Assembly: GCF_009649685.1 (NCBI RefSeq)
Contig: NZ_WJPK01000003.1
Coordinates: forward strand, 205,921 to 269,920
Direction: 5' to 3'
Origin: Flavobacteriaceae bacterium EG-1
GTDB taxonomy: Bacteria; Bacteroidota; Bacteroidia; Flavobacteriales; Flavobacteriaceae
DNA: 64,000 nucleotides
The position numbers and the translations under genes were made by a program. Shown here piece by piece: positions 31,565 through 40,252 of the stretch (its first letter is position 1; every line of letters starts with the position of its first letter). The notes under the pieces are model-generated. The model did no database searches. It saw only the letters and a list, made by a program, of their open reading frames with translations, and was not told the DNA's origin.

Positions 31565-32152
31565 ATGAGTTCTTCTCGTTTACAGCAACTTCTAAATTAT
31601 TTTGAGGATTATTGGGCAGTTGAAGAGTCAACTGTAAAGTTACTTCGTACATGTGTATTAGAAAGAAAGCTTAAAAGAAAGGAAAGTATCTTAGGTGAAG
31701 GGCAACTTTGTAACCATCTTACTTTTGTTGTTCAGGGAATTTTAAAAACTTTTCATACCGACAAAAATGGAAACCAACACAATCTTCAATTTACCTCTGA
31801 AAACAAATGGGTTACCGACTTTGGTAGTTTATACAATAATAAACCTACAGAACTTTGTATTACAGCATTAGAACCTTCCATTGTGCTACAAATAAAGAAA
31901 GAAGATCTTTTTAATCTATATGACAATTCTCCGATGTTTGATCGTAATATGAGAATTATTACAGAAAATGCATTTATAGAACAACAAGAAAGAGTGCTAC
32001 AACATATCAGCGCTACTGCTTATGAGCGATACCTATACTTTCTAAATAAATACCCTAACTTATCAAACCGTATTTCCAATATACAGATAGCTTCATATAT
32101 TGGGGTAACTCCTGAGTTTTTAAGCACTTTAAGAAAAAAAGCAACGGCCTAA
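31565..32152 (+). CDS. Crp/Fnr family transcriptional regulator
   Basis: 195 aa. A cNMP-binding beta-roll (KRKESILGEGQLCNHLTFVVQGILKTFHTDKNGNQHNLQFTSENKWVTDFGSLYNNKPTELCITALEPS) is followed by a short C-terminal winged helix (NRISNIQIASYIGVTPEFLSTLRKK). The glycine/arginine phosphate-binding residues of true cAMP receptors are not conserved, as in most Bacteroidota members. Likely regulates the small ABM-like gene 87 bp downstream. Confidence 0.88.
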   Translation: MSSSRLQQLLNYFEDYWAVEESTVKLLRTCVLERKLKRKESILGEGQLCNHLTFVVQGILKTFHTDKNGNQHNLQFTSENKWVTDFGSLYNNKPTELCITALEPSIVLQIKKEDLFNLYDNSPMFDRNMRIITENAFIEQQERVLQHISATAYERYLYFLNKYPNLSNRISNIQIASYIGVTPEFLSTLRKKATA

Positions 32153-32239
32153 AGTTAATTTTCTTAAACTATCTTATGGTTCTGTACAAAAATATCAAAG
32201 TAGTTTTGCTACTCACAATTAATACAAAACCACCTAAAA

Positions 32240-32545
32240 ATGATAGTAGAAATCACCACTTACAAAGCAGCTGAAAATGTAACTCATGAAGAGCTTTTGA
32301 TAGCTTCAAAAGCTTTTAACAACGATTATTGCTCTAAATGCAAGGGTTTAATTAGTAGACAATTTTTGAAAACAGAAGAGGGCTATATGGATATTTTTGT
32401 ATGGAAAAGTAAAGCAGCTGTTGAAGAGGTTCAAAAAACGTTTATGCAAAACAAAGACGCTATGACCTTTGCCAGTTTAACAGACGCAAATAGTTTATCA
32501 ATGCACAATTACGAGGTATTAGAAGCTAGTAGCTTTAATAATTAA
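32240..32545 (+). CDS. Small dimeric alpha/beta-barrel-like protein
   Basis: 101 aa. The strand-helix-strand layout (MIVEITTYKAAENVTHEELLIASKAFNNDY ... GLISRQFLKTEEGYMDIFVWKSKAAVEEVQKTFMQ) fits ferredoxin-like ABM/Dabb barrels. The YCSKCKG segment holds two cysteines (CxxC) that could be redox-active or bind a metal. Probable target of the adjacent Crp/Fnr gene, inferred from proximity only. Confidence 0.6.
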   Translation: MIVEITTYKAAENVTHEELLIASKAFNNDYCSKCKGLISRQFLKTEEGYMDIFVWKSKAAVEEVQKTFMQNKDAMTFASLTDANSLSMHNYEVLEASSFNN

Positions 32546-32559
32546 TAGGATAATCAAAA

Positions 32560-32586
32560 TGTCACGTTTTTATATTTTTAATTGTC
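32560..32586 (+). promoter_or_regulatory. Predicted ECF41-type promoter P1
   Basis: TGTCACG-N16-TGTC, 27 bp before the sigma factor start. The identical architecture recurs at 33447-33473. ECF41 targets are known, from memory, for a TGTCACA-N16-CGTC type consensus. Confidence 0.8.
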
Positions 32587-32612
32587 ATGTTAGAAGTGCT
32601 TAAAAATAAGAT

Positions 32613-33443
32613 TTGAAAAATTATCACGAAATACTGTTTCCATACGCTTACAATATACTGGGGTCTTCTGAAGATGCTAAAGATACCATTCAAGATATTT
32701 TAGTAAAATATTTAGTAATTGACAAAAAGCATATTAAAAATGAAGTAGGTTATTTAATCAAGTCCGTAATCAATCAATCTATTAATTTAAAAAATAGAAA
32801 AAAGAAAACAACGAATACAAATGTATGGCTACCTGAACCTATTTCAACTGAAACCGCAGATCATATAATTCATCAGAATGAAATATTATCTTATTCTATA
32901 CTCACGCTTCTAGAAAAGTTAACCGCAAAAGAACGTGCGGTATTTATACTAAAAGAAGCTTTCGACTATTCACACAAAGAAATTGCTGAGACCATTGATT
33001 TTACCATTGAAAATTCAAGGAAAATATTGAGTAGATCAAAAAGCAAACTGAATAAACACAAGACCAAAAACCACAAAATTCAGAAAAACGAAACCCAAAA
33101 TTTGCAACGGTATATTGTAGCCATGCAAAAAGGAGACCTTACAGCTTTAGAAAGGCTATTATCTAAAGATATTGTATTGGCTGCCGATGGTGGAAAAGAC
33201 ATTAAAGTTGTTAGAGAACTAACTACCGGAATAACTGACACTTCAAAACTATTGTTATACGTGTACCGCGCATTTTTATCTGGATTAGAGATAAAATACA
33301 GCGTCATAAATCATCAAGCAGCCCTATTATTTTTTAAAAATGAAATATTACATAATTGCCAAGTTTTTGAGTTTAACAAAACTAAAATAACAGGTATCTT
33401 TTCTATAGTTGATGCCAATAAACTAAAATCTCTTTCATTGTAA
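32613..33443 (+). CDS. ECF41-type RNA polymerase sigma factor with SnoaL-like C-terminus
   Basis: 276 aa, TTG start. Region sigma2 (HEILFPYAYNILGSSEDAKDTIQDILVKYL) and sigma4 (LTAKERAVFILKEAFDYSHKEIAETIDFTIENSRKILSRSKSKL) are joined by a linker with the WLPEP motif (72-76). The ~110-residue C-terminal SnoaL-fold extension carries the DGG motif (192-194). WLPEP plus DGG are hallmarks of ECF41 (SigJ) factors, in which the extension itself, not an anti-sigma factor, controls activity. Promoter P1 implies autoregulation. Confidence 0.9.
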   Translation: MKNYHEILFPYAYNILGSSEDAKDTIQDILVKYLVIDKKHIKNEVGYLIKSVINQSINLKNRKKKTTNTNVWLPEPISTETADHIIHQNEILSYSILTLLEKLTAKERAVFILKEAFDYSHKEIAETIDFTIENSRKILSRSKSKLNKHKTKNHKIQKNETQNLQRYIVAMQKGDLTALERLLSKDIVLAADGGKDIKVVRELTTGITDTSKLLLYVYRAFLSGLEIKYSVINHQAALLFFKNEILHNCQVFEFNKTKITGIFSIVDANKLKSLSL

Positions 33444-33446
33444 ACC

Positions 33447-33473
33447 TGTCACGTTTTCACCTTATAATTTGTC
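33447..33473 (+). promoter_or_regulatory. Predicted ECF41-type promoter P2
   Basis: TGTCACG-N16-TGTC, the same boxes and spacing as P1, immediately after the sigma gene and 28 bp before the azoreductase start. It marks azoreductase and cupin as the target operon. Confidence 0.8.
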
Positions 33474-33500
33474 AATCTATTGAATATAAACTATCAATAG

Positions 33501-34118
33501 ATGAAAAAATTATTACGAATAGATGCCAGCTTAAGAAAAGAAGGTTCGCACTCAAGACAATTAGCTGATTATTTTGAAAAGAATTGGTTAAAAGCCCATC
33601 CTACAGGAAAAATAATTTATAAAGACCTAACAAAAACTGAAATACCTCACTTGCAAAATGAAACTGTAGAAGCATTCCATATTCCTTTGAAAGAGCAGAA
33701 CAAGATTAACAAACAAGCTACAAGGTTATCTGACAAACTTATTTCGGAACTAAAATCTGCAGACTACGTACTTATTAGTAGTCCGTTGTATAATTTAAAT
33801 ATCCCATCCACTTTAAAATCGTACTTAGATCACATCGTTAGATCTGATCATACATTTAGAGTAAATAAAGATGGTAATTATCAAGGTTTACTCAAAAACA
33901 CTAAAGCATATGTAATAACAACTAAAGGCGAAACCTATAAAGGTACAGCAATGGCTTCGTTAGATTTTCAAGAGCCATATCTTAAAACAATTTTCGGTTT
34001 TATCAATTTAGAGCTTAAAGCTATTTTTTCTCTTGAAGGAACAGCTTATCCGGAGCTTCTAGCAAAGAATAATAAAATACAACAGGAAAAGATTTTAGTG
34101 AACTTACAAAATATTTAA
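33501..34118 (+). CDS. azoR: FMN-dependent NADH-azoreductase/quinone reductase family
   Basis: 205 aa, the family's usual length. The flavodoxin-like fold starts with LLRIDASLRKEGSHSRQLADYF (phosphate-binding loop), then SSPLYNLNIPSTLKSYLDHIVRSDHTFR, the FMN/quinone site pattern of AzoR, and VITTKGETYKG. Reduces quinones and azo compounds by two electrons in the cytoplasm. Transcribed from P2, so part of the ECF41 regulon; the cupin gene follows after three bases. Confidence 0.88.
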   Translation: MKKLLRIDASLRKEGSHSRQLADYFEKNWLKAHPTGKIIYKDLTKTEIPHLQNETVEAFHIPLKEQNKINKQATRLSDKLISELKSADYVLISSPLYNLNIPSTLKSYLDHIVRSDHTFRVNKDGNYQGLLKNTKAYVITTKGETYKGTAMASLDFQEPYLKTIFGFINLELKAIFSLEGTAYPELLAKNNKIQQEKILVNLQNI

Positions 34119-34121
34119 TCT

Positions 34122-34628
34122 ATGAAACCAGATTATTTTAATGACCAGCTTGAAAATAAAGCATCTATTATACAGCCCAATGAAGGAGAAAAATTAGAGT
34201 TAAGTACCATTGCAATAACATTTAAAGTAACTAGTGAAATGTCTAATGACCAATTAGGTGTTTATGAAATTATGCTTCCGCCAATGGCAATTGGTGCAAA
34301 ATTGCATTACCATAGATTTATGGACGAAACTTTTATTGTAAACCAAGGAGAGTTAACCATACAAGTTGGCAAAGAAGAGTACAAAGCCAAACCAGGAACT
34401 GTTGCTTACGTTCCAAGATTTACACCCCACGGATTTAAAAATGACACGGATAAAACCGTAAAACTGACCTTAATTTTTAATCCATCTCAAAAACGAGAAG
34501 GTTTTTTTAAGGGTTTATATGAAACCTTAAATGAAGTACCAATTGACCCCGAAAAATATTTAAAACTATACAATAAATATGATAGTTTTCCTGTAGATAC
34601 TTCTAATATGATACCAATAAGGAAATAA
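34122..34628 (+). CDS. Cupin domain protein
   Basis: 168 aa. Cupin motif 1 is MAIGAKLHYHRFMDETFIVNQGELTI (H-x-H and E ligands) and motif 2 is PGTVAYVPRFTPHGFKN (His ligand), so the metal site looks complete. Single-domain cupins of this type include dioxygenases and small sensor proteins; substrate unknown. In operon with the azoreductase under P2. ECF41 genes are commonly found next to such redox or oxygenase genes. Confidence 0.85.
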   Translation: MKPDYFNDQLENKASIIQPNEGEKLELSTIAITFKVTSEMSNDQLGVYEIMLPPMAIGAKLHYHRFMDETFIVNQGELTIQVGKEEYKAKPGTVAYVPRFTPHGFKNDTDKTVKLTLIFNPSQKREGFFKGLYETLNEVPIDPEKYLKLYNKYDSFPVDTSNMIPIRK

Positions 34629-34691
34629 TTTCTAAAAATGAAAGCAGCTTTAACTGGCGACTAAAGTTGCTTTTTCTATTTTAGTTGTTAA

Positions 34692-35438
34692 TTGGAATAT
34701 AAAGAATACATACCATCTATTAAATTGAATTCAATTGTTGATACAATTTGGCTAGCCACAAATTTTAATCAAGAAATTGAATCAAGAATAATTCCTGATG
34801 GTCATATCGACGTTATTTTTGAGCTTGATAAAGAAACTTACAATTATTCAAAGAATGAAATTAGAGTTTCAGGAATGATGACCACTTATAAAAAAGTAAC
34901 CTCAAAAAAAAATTCACAAACCATAGGAGTACGTTTTAAAGCTGGTCAATTTAATACAATTTCAAACATTCCTGTTTCAGAGTTAAAGAATGAAACATTG
35001 AGTGCTTCAGATATCTTTCCACACATCAGTTATTCTATTTTAGACAAGCTCGTTGAATGTGAAAATCAATTTCAAAAAATAGCGCTTGTTAATGATTTTA
35101 TTACAAATATTATTCAAAGGAATAAGGTAAACAAAAACAGGTTAGAACTTTCTGTTTGCAAGTCTATTGAAACTAATTTTCAAGATATAGACCTTGCTAA
35201 AATTGCTAAAGAACACTATATAAGTTTAAGGCAGTTAGAAAGACGTTTTAAAGCCATAGTGGGTGTTACCATGAAAGAATATCATGCCATAACCCGATTT
35301 AAAAATGCAATTGATTGTATGGCTACAAACCCAAACACCAGTTTACTACATGTTGCTTTTGATAATGGTTATTTTGACCATTCTCACTTGACTAAAGAGG
35401 TTTATAAAATGACAGGATTGAACCCCTCTGAAATTTAA
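34692..35438 (+). CDS. AraC family regulator with DUF6597-like N-terminus
   Basis: 248 aa, TTG start (MEYKEYIPSIKLNSIVDTIWLATNF). The N-terminal domain carries the SRIIPDGHIDVIFEL signature, equivalent to RIIPDGCIEMAF in the AraC at 22849. The AraC helix-turn-helix pair is IDLAKIAKEHYISLRQLERRFKAIVGV and YFDHSHLTKEVYKMTGLNPSEI. The box at 35442-35457, four bases after the stop, is shared with the other AraC-VOC pair. Confidence 0.88.
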   Translation: MEYKEYIPSIKLNSIVDTIWLATNFNQEIESRIIPDGHIDVIFELDKETYNYSKNEIRVSGMMTTYKKVTSKKNSQTIGVRFKAGQFNTISNIPVSELKNETLSASDIFPHISYSILDKLVECENQFQKIALVNDFITNIIQRNKVNKNRLELSVCKSIETNFQDIDLAKIAKEHYISLRQLERRFKAIVGVTMKEYHAITRFKNAIDCMATNPNTSLLHVAFDNGYFDHSHLTKEVYKMTGLNPSEI

Positions 35439-35441
35439 TAT

Positions 35442-35457
35442 TGTCGCTTTTTTACAA
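35442..35457 (+). promoter_or_regulatory. AraC-VOC box, copy 2
   Basis: TGTCGCTTTTTTACAA, matching 23670-23685 at 15 of 16 positions, between an AraC and a VOC gene. A -7-like ACATTTG lies about 25 bp further on. Confidence 0.7.
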
Positions 35458-35502
35458 AGCACTTCACTTTTTCTCCTTTTACATTTGTCATTAAAAACAA
35501 CC

Positions 35503-35964
35503 ATGAACTATTACTTATTGATAGTCTGTCTTAGTATTTCTATTTCTGTAAATTCTCAAATTAAAAACCACAATATGACAACATTAAAATCGCTTACCCC
35601 AAACATAATGGTTAAAAGTGTTAATAAAACACTTGACTATTATACCCATAAATTAGGCTTTAAAATTATAGATACAAACCCTGAACAAGGAGAATATGAC
35701 TGGGGTTATGTAATGTTAGACCAGGTAGGGTTAATGTTTCAAGAAGAGAATTCTCTAAAAAACGAATACAAAGAACTAGAGTCAATGACTGTTGGTGCGG
35801 CATTAACCTTATATATTAGAGTAAAAAATATACACCATTATTATAATCAAATATCTAAAAAGGTAACCGTAGTGAAACCAATAAACAAAACCTTCTACGG
35901 CACTCATGAATTTGCAATTATAGATAATAACGGTATTAACTTAACTTTTTCAGAAACCCCTTAA
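35503..35964 (+). CDS. VOC superfamily protein with signal peptide
   Basis: 153 aa from the ATG at 35503 (MNYYLLIVCLSISISVNSQI, cleavable signal). The second domain start MTTLKSLTPNIMVKSVNKTLDYYTHKLGFKIIDT begins the VOC fold, which continues with WGYVMLDQVGLMFQEE and FYGTHEFAIIDNNGINLTFSE. An Asp or Glu near the end would be a metal ligand in the family. As in the VOC gene at 23738, an exported form is unusual. Likely controlled by the AraC protein upstream. Confidence 0.85.
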   Translation: MNYYLLIVCLSISISVNSQIKNHNMTTLKSLTPNIMVKSVNKTLDYYTHKLGFKIIDTNPEQGEYDWGYVMLDQVGLMFQEENSLKNEYKELESMTVGAALTLYIRVKNIHHYYNQISKKVTVVKPINKTFYGTHEFAIIDNNGINLTFSETP

Positions 35965-35977
35965 AAAACAGTTTTAT

Positions 35978-36640
35978 TTGGATTTTGAAATTATAGCCAA
36001 ACAACTGGCCAACCCATCAGGTGAATTTGGAATCGATGTTGCAAAAGGTATGAATAAGATGAACCGTTTCATAAGTAAATCAACTTATGATTTGTTGCAT
36101 ATAAAAAATAGAGATGCGGTTTTAGAAATCGGACTAGGTAACGGAAAATTCATTGATTATATAATCGCTCAGGCAAATCAAATATCATATACCGGCATTG
36201 ATATCTCTGAAACCATGATAGCCGAAGCAAAAAGAATAAATAGGAACTTAATTAATAAAAAAGCCATCGATCTATTTCATGCCGACATTGAGAAAATTCC
36301 TGTCTGGGATGAAACTTTTCATAAGGTTTGCACAGTGAACACTATTTACTTTTGGAAAAACCCAGTAAAGGCTTTAAAAGAAATTTATAGAGTATTAAAA
36401 CCTAATGGAATATTAATTGTATCATTTAGACCATATATTGAAGGGCAAACACTAGACTTTAGTAATTATGGTTTTAAAGAATACCGATCTGAAGATTTTA
36501 ACTTGGTAATTCAAGAAACAAGTTTTAAATTAATTGAAATAATTAATAAAAAAGAACCTGAAGTTTTGTTCAACGGGCAAACTCATCATTTAACATCTCA
36601 ATATTTTATAATAAAAAAACTACCCCTAAATTGGTATTAA
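35978..36640 (+). CDS. Class I SAM-dependent methyltransferase
   Basis: 220 aa, TTG start. SAM-binding motif I is AVLEIGLGNGKFIDYI, post-I is YTGIDISETMIAEAKRIN and motif II is KVCTVNTIYFWKNPVKALKEIYRVLKPNGILIVSFRP. This is the UbiE/small-molecule methyltransferase type. Starts 13 bp after the VOC gene and probably shares its transcript. Substrate unknown. Confidence 0.88.
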   Translation: MDFEIIAKQLANPSGEFGIDVAKGMNKMNRFISKSTYDLLHIKNRDAVLEIGLGNGKFIDYIIAQANQISYTGIDISETMIAEAKRINRNLINKKAIDLFHADIEKIPVWDETFHKVCTVNTIYFWKNPVKALKEIYRVLKPNGILIVSFRPYIEGQTLDFSNYGFKEYRSEDFNLVIQETSFKLIEIINKKEPEVLFNGQTHHLTSQYFIIKKLPLNWY

Positions 36641-36735
36641 AGTACTAACGAATTGAATTACTATTGAATTGGGAACTTTTTAGTAAACTAAAATTATTTC
36701 CTGATACGAATTAAAGCCACATAATTGACTTAACG

Positions 36736-37791
36736 ATGAACAAAATAGCAATATTATATCAAGCACAATTACCTCCAGCAAAAGATGGAATTCAAAAGCC
36801 TATGAAACCCGGAGGTTATTCTGATAGTGGTGCCGATATTGCATTTGAATTATTAAAAAAAAATATTGAATTAGTAACGCCTGTAGAAAATCCGAATCAG
36901 GCTATTGATAAAGATTGGGTTTTTCCTGACACCCAAAATGGAATAGAAGCGGCATTAAATAAAGGGGTAAAAATTTTTTGGTTGAATACTATTTTATACC
37001 AAAATCACGAGATTGAAAATTTTATAAATAATGATTTAGAATTTATAGGGCAATCACCGCAATTGGTTGATCTCTTTGATGATAAAATGTACACCAACAA
37101 TTTATTAAACAATAATCAGATTCCAATTCCAAATAATGAGTTAATCACAAAAGAGAATTACCATCAATTGTCAATAGCATTAGAATTTCCATTGGTTTTA
37201 AAGCCCCTTAGAGGCAGAGGAAGTCAAGGAGTTACTAAAATTACTAATCGAAATGAATTTATAGAAAATCTAGACCAATTGTTTTCAGAAGGCACATACG
37301 GCAACGCTGCTTACGTAGAACACTATTTAAACGGACAAGAAATTACAATTACAGTAATGCCTAAAGGCAATTACTCGATAAATAATAGTCAAAAGTTCTT
37401 CAGTGAACCTTGGTGTTTACCTGCTGTTAAAAGGTTTAATCACCATAACGGCATTGCACCTTACAATGGCACCGTTGCAGTCATGGAAAACAGTGAAGTT
37501 CTAAGTGATGAAGAACTTCAGTCAACTGAAATTCAAGAAGTATATAAACATTGTATCAAATCTGCTCAATTAATAGGAATTAAGGCCCCTATCAGAATAG
37601 ATTGCCGGGCCAATGAGCAAGGAAAATATTTTCTATTTGACCTAAATATGAAACCAAACATGACCGGCCCTTCAAGAACTCATCGGAAAAACCAAGATAG
37701 TTTGACCTTACTTTCTGCGAGAAAAATTGGGTGGAATTATTTTGATTTATTGAACAATATTATGAATCAAAGATGGAAAACCAGCAGCTGA
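36736..37791 (+). CDS. ATP-grasp domain protein (D-Ala-D-Ala ligase-like)
   Basis: 351 aa. ATP-grasp features: KMYTNNLLNNNQIPIPN, FPLVLKPLRGRGSQGVTKI (Lys and the glycine loop), AYVEHYLNGQEITITVMP and the metal-binding FLFDLNMKPNMTGPSR (D-x-N-x-K). Such enzymes join a carboxylate to an amine via acyl phosphate; substrates are not predictable. The N-terminal 85 residues form a separate preATP-grasp domain. A crippled copy lies at 30412-30925. Confidence 0.85.
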   Translation: MNKIAILYQAQLPPAKDGIQKPMKPGGYSDSGADIAFELLKKNIELVTPVENPNQAIDKDWVFPDTQNGIEAALNKGVKIFWLNTILYQNHEIENFINNDLEFIGQSPQLVDLFDDKMYTNNLLNNNQIPIPNNELITKENYHQLSIALEFPLVLKPLRGRGSQGVTKITNRNEFIENLDQLFSEGTYGNAAYVEHYLNGQEITITVMPKGNYSINNSQKFFSEPWCLPAVKRFNHHNGIAPYNGTVAVMENSEVLSDEELQSTEIQEVYKHCIKSAQLIGIKAPIRIDCRANEQGKYFLFDLNMKPNMTGPSRTHRKNQDSLTLLSARKIGWNYFDLLNNIMNQRWKTSS

Positions 37792-38094
37792 TAATATATT
37801 GCTGATTATTAGCTTTTCAATTATTATTGATTTTTTAAAACAAACCAGTCATACCTTAGTTAAATAAATTTTTTATTAAACGCTATATAGCATCCCCCTT
37901 TGATACAAAAGGCTATGTTTATTAAAGAATTTAAGACATAAACGCCAAAGTCTATGTATATTTAGTAGGTCGTAAGTTCTTGGTCTTCAAATTTTCAATG
38001 TGATTTTAATTTAAGTAAACTTCAAAGTTTTTGCTCAGGCATTCTAGAAATCCTCTACATTTTTGAATACCAAATCAATTCAAAACCGATAATT
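37792..38094. other. Intergenic stretch without a gene
   Basis: AT-rich. CCAAAGTCTATGTATATTTA at 37946-37965 resembles part of attC-like spacer S21 (GGTCTATGTATATTTATAATG, 21654 on), possibly a remnant. Nothing else recognised. Confidence 0.4.
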
Positions 38095-38478
38095 ATGAGT
38101 ATGAAGGTTACAGTCGAAAAAAACGATAAGGTTGCAAAGATGATATTTGCATCTATTTATCCACTATACTTAAATAGGTTGGAGAAAAATGGTAGAACAA
38201 AAGAAGAATTAGACCAAGTACTTACCTGGTTCACTGGTTATGATAAAGCTGCTTTACAAACTCTAATTAATGAAAAGGCTACTTTTAAAACCTTTTTTCA
38301 AAATGCCAACATACACGCCAATGCACACATGATTAAAGGAGTGGTTTGTGGGTATCGTATTGAAGAAATAGAAGATGAATTTGAAGTGTATAAACAATGT
38401 AGACAAATGGAAAAGCTAATTGATGAGTTGGCAAAAGGTCGTAAAATGGAGAAAATTCTTCGCGTGGAAAAAAAGTAG
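38095..38478 (+). CDS. DUF2200 family protein
   Basis: 127 aa; MKVTVEKNDKV at 38101 is an alternative start. Matches DUF2200 along its length: KMIFASIYPLYLNRLEKNGRTKEELDQVLTWFTGYD, NIHANAHMIKGVVCGYRIEEIED and MEKLIDELAKGRKMEKILR. Soluble, function unknown, possibly DNA- or RNA-associated. Stand-alone gene. Confidence 0.88.
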   Translation: MSMKVTVEKNDKVAKMIFASIYPLYLNRLEKNGRTKEELDQVLTWFTGYDKAALQTLINEKATFKTFFQNANIHANAHMIKGVVCGYRIEEIEDEFEVYKQCRQMEKLIDELAKGRKMEKILRVEKK

Positions 38479-38654
38479 AAACCAACTTTTACAAAGCTTG
38501 TGTGACATAATAAAACTAGGCCAATCAAATTTTAATTTTCTATTTACAAGATTATAGAACCAAAAAGTATACAACAAACGAAAATTCGTATAAGATCTAA
38601 GGTCAACTTATGTTTCACCTTTGCATCATTCTTTAAACCTAAATAAAGGCAACA

Positions 38655-39605
38655 ATGAAAACGAATGAATTTGGCAAAAAAGGTTGGACACCAGATCGAA
38701 TTGGAAATTTAAAAAGTAAAACATTTGTTATTACAGGCACTACTAGCGGAACCGGATTTGAAGCAGCTAAAATATTGTTAGCAAAAGGCGCTAAGGTGGT
38801 TATGCTAAATAGAAATACGCAAAAATCTGCAGAAACTATAGTTACGCTAAAACAAGAACTTGGCAATGCTATAGATGTTTCATCCATAGAAATGGATTTA
38901 GCAGTACAGGCTTCTGTAAAAAATGCTGCGCAAGAAATTCTAAATACAGTTCCTCAAATAGATGCTTTAATTTGTAATGCTGCCATTGCTCAGGTGCCTA
39001 AACAAACACATACAGTTGATGGTTTTGAAAGTCAGTTAAGCGTAAATCACTATGGTAACTTCTTGTTACAAGCCATGCTATACCCTCGCATTGAAGCATC
39101 AGATGGAAGAATTGTTGTAGTGGGTAGTATGGGTTATAATATGGGAATAAAGACCATTAAATTTGACGATATGAACTGGGATAAGAACTACAGTCCCAAT
39201 GATGTATATAGTCAAAGTAAACTAGCACAAATTATGTGTGTTTATGAATTACAAGAAAAATTAAAAAATTCTGGCATAACCAATGTTAAGGCCTACGCAT
39301 GCCACCCAGGAGCTTCGCGAACTTCATTGATAAAGACAAGTGGCAGTTTAATGACTCGCTTTGTTTGGCAATTAATGAAATGGTCGCCATTCGTACAATC
39401 GGCAGAAAAAGGTGCATACCCACAATTGATGTGTGCAACAGAACCAAATTTAGATCAAAGTGGTTTTTATGGTCCAACTGGTAGAAATAATTGGACGGGG
39501 CCGGTACGCGCACATCACATCGAGCCCCATGCCAAGGATAAAGCGGTTGCCACCAAATTGTGGACAGTATCTGAAGAGGCAATTGGTTTAAAATGGAGCG
39601 TTTAA
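38655..39605 (+). CDS. SDR family protein, protochlorophyllide-reductase-like
   Basis: 316 aa. The cofactor motif ITGTTSGTGFEAA, ICNAAIAQ, the VVGSMGYN serine and Tyr-x3-Lys in YSQSKLAQ define an SDR of the retinol-dehydrogenase/POR-like branch, which has an insertion before the Tyr and a long C-terminus (QSGFYGPTGRNNWTGP). Overlaps the next gene by 13 bp, so it is translationally coupled to the START-domain gene. Confidence 0.88.
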   Translation: MKTNEFGKKGWTPDRIGNLKSKTFVITGTTSGTGFEAAKILLAKGAKVVMLNRNTQKSAETIVTLKQELGNAIDVSSIEMDLAVQASVKNAAQEILNTVPQIDALICNAAIAQVPKQTHTVDGFESQLSVNHYGNFLLQAMLYPRIEASDGRIVVVGSMGYNMGIKTIKFDDMNWDKNYSPNDVYSQSKLAQIMCVYELQEKLKNSGITNVKAYACHPGASRTSLIKTSGSLMTRFVWQLMKWSPFVQSAEKGAYPQLMCATEPNLDQSGFYGPTGRNNWTGPVRAHHIEPHAKDKAVATKLWTVSEEAIGLKWSV

Positions 39606-40234
39606 ATAGTGATTATACAAAGGTGAAGACCATAAATTACATTGGTATTTTTATTATTCTATTGGTTTCTTTCAAAGTTTTTTCGCAAGAAAGAAGCTGG
39701 ACCATAGAAAAATCAAAAGATGGCAAATCAACAGTAAAACATGATTTAGTAAAGGAGGACAAGCGTACCCATTTTTACTATATTGCCCAAACTACTGCAA
39801 ACGTTACATTGGGAGAATTGGATTCCTATTTTTCAAAAACCATGCATCACCAAAATTTTTTAGAGCGTACTCCTATAACTGAAGAAATAGAAAAAATAGC
39901 TGGTGACGAATGGTTAGCTTATTATTTTTTTGATGCTCCTTGGCCACTCGCGAATAGCGATGTTGTTTTAAGGATAAAACGAACCAAAGAAAACCGTAAA
40001 CTTATTTTTACTGCAACAGCAATAGCTCATAATTATAAAAAATCAAATGTTGAAAGAATGACAAGGTATAATGTAATTTATGAGTTTGAAAGTCTTGATG
40101 ATCAAACAACAAAAATTACCTATAATGCAGACTACGTTCCGGTGGGGTCAATTCCAAAATTTTTAATAAAAGCATGGTTTCCAGAAGGCCCAGCTAATAT
40201 TGTTACTAATTTAGGGGCATTAAAACTAAAGTAA
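39593..40234 (+). CDS. START-domain (lipid-binding) secreted protein
   Basis: 213 aa. An N-terminal hydrophobic signal (YIGIFIILLVSFKVFSQE) is followed by a START/Bet v1-like domain: RSWTIEKSKDGKSTVKHDL, EIEKIAGDEWLAYYFFDAPWPLANSDVVLRIKR and YNADYVPVGSIPKFLIKAWFPEG. The D-W-P-L-xxR-D-like core typical of bacterial START proteins is visible. May carry a sterol-like or hydrophobic ligand for the overlapping SDR. An AraC gene follows after 18 bp. Confidence 0.8.
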   Translation: MERLNSDYTKVKTINYIGIFIILLVSFKVFSQERSWTIEKSKDGKSTVKHDLVKEDKRTHFYYIAQTTANVTLGELDSYFSKTMHHQNFLERTPITEEIEKIAGDEWLAYYFFDAPWPLANSDVVLRIKRTKENRKLIFTATAIAHNYKKSNVERMTRYNVIYEFESLDDQTTKITYNADYVPVGSIPKFLIKAWFPEGPANIVTNLGALKLK

Positions 40235-40252
40235 AGGCAGCGATAAATTGAC

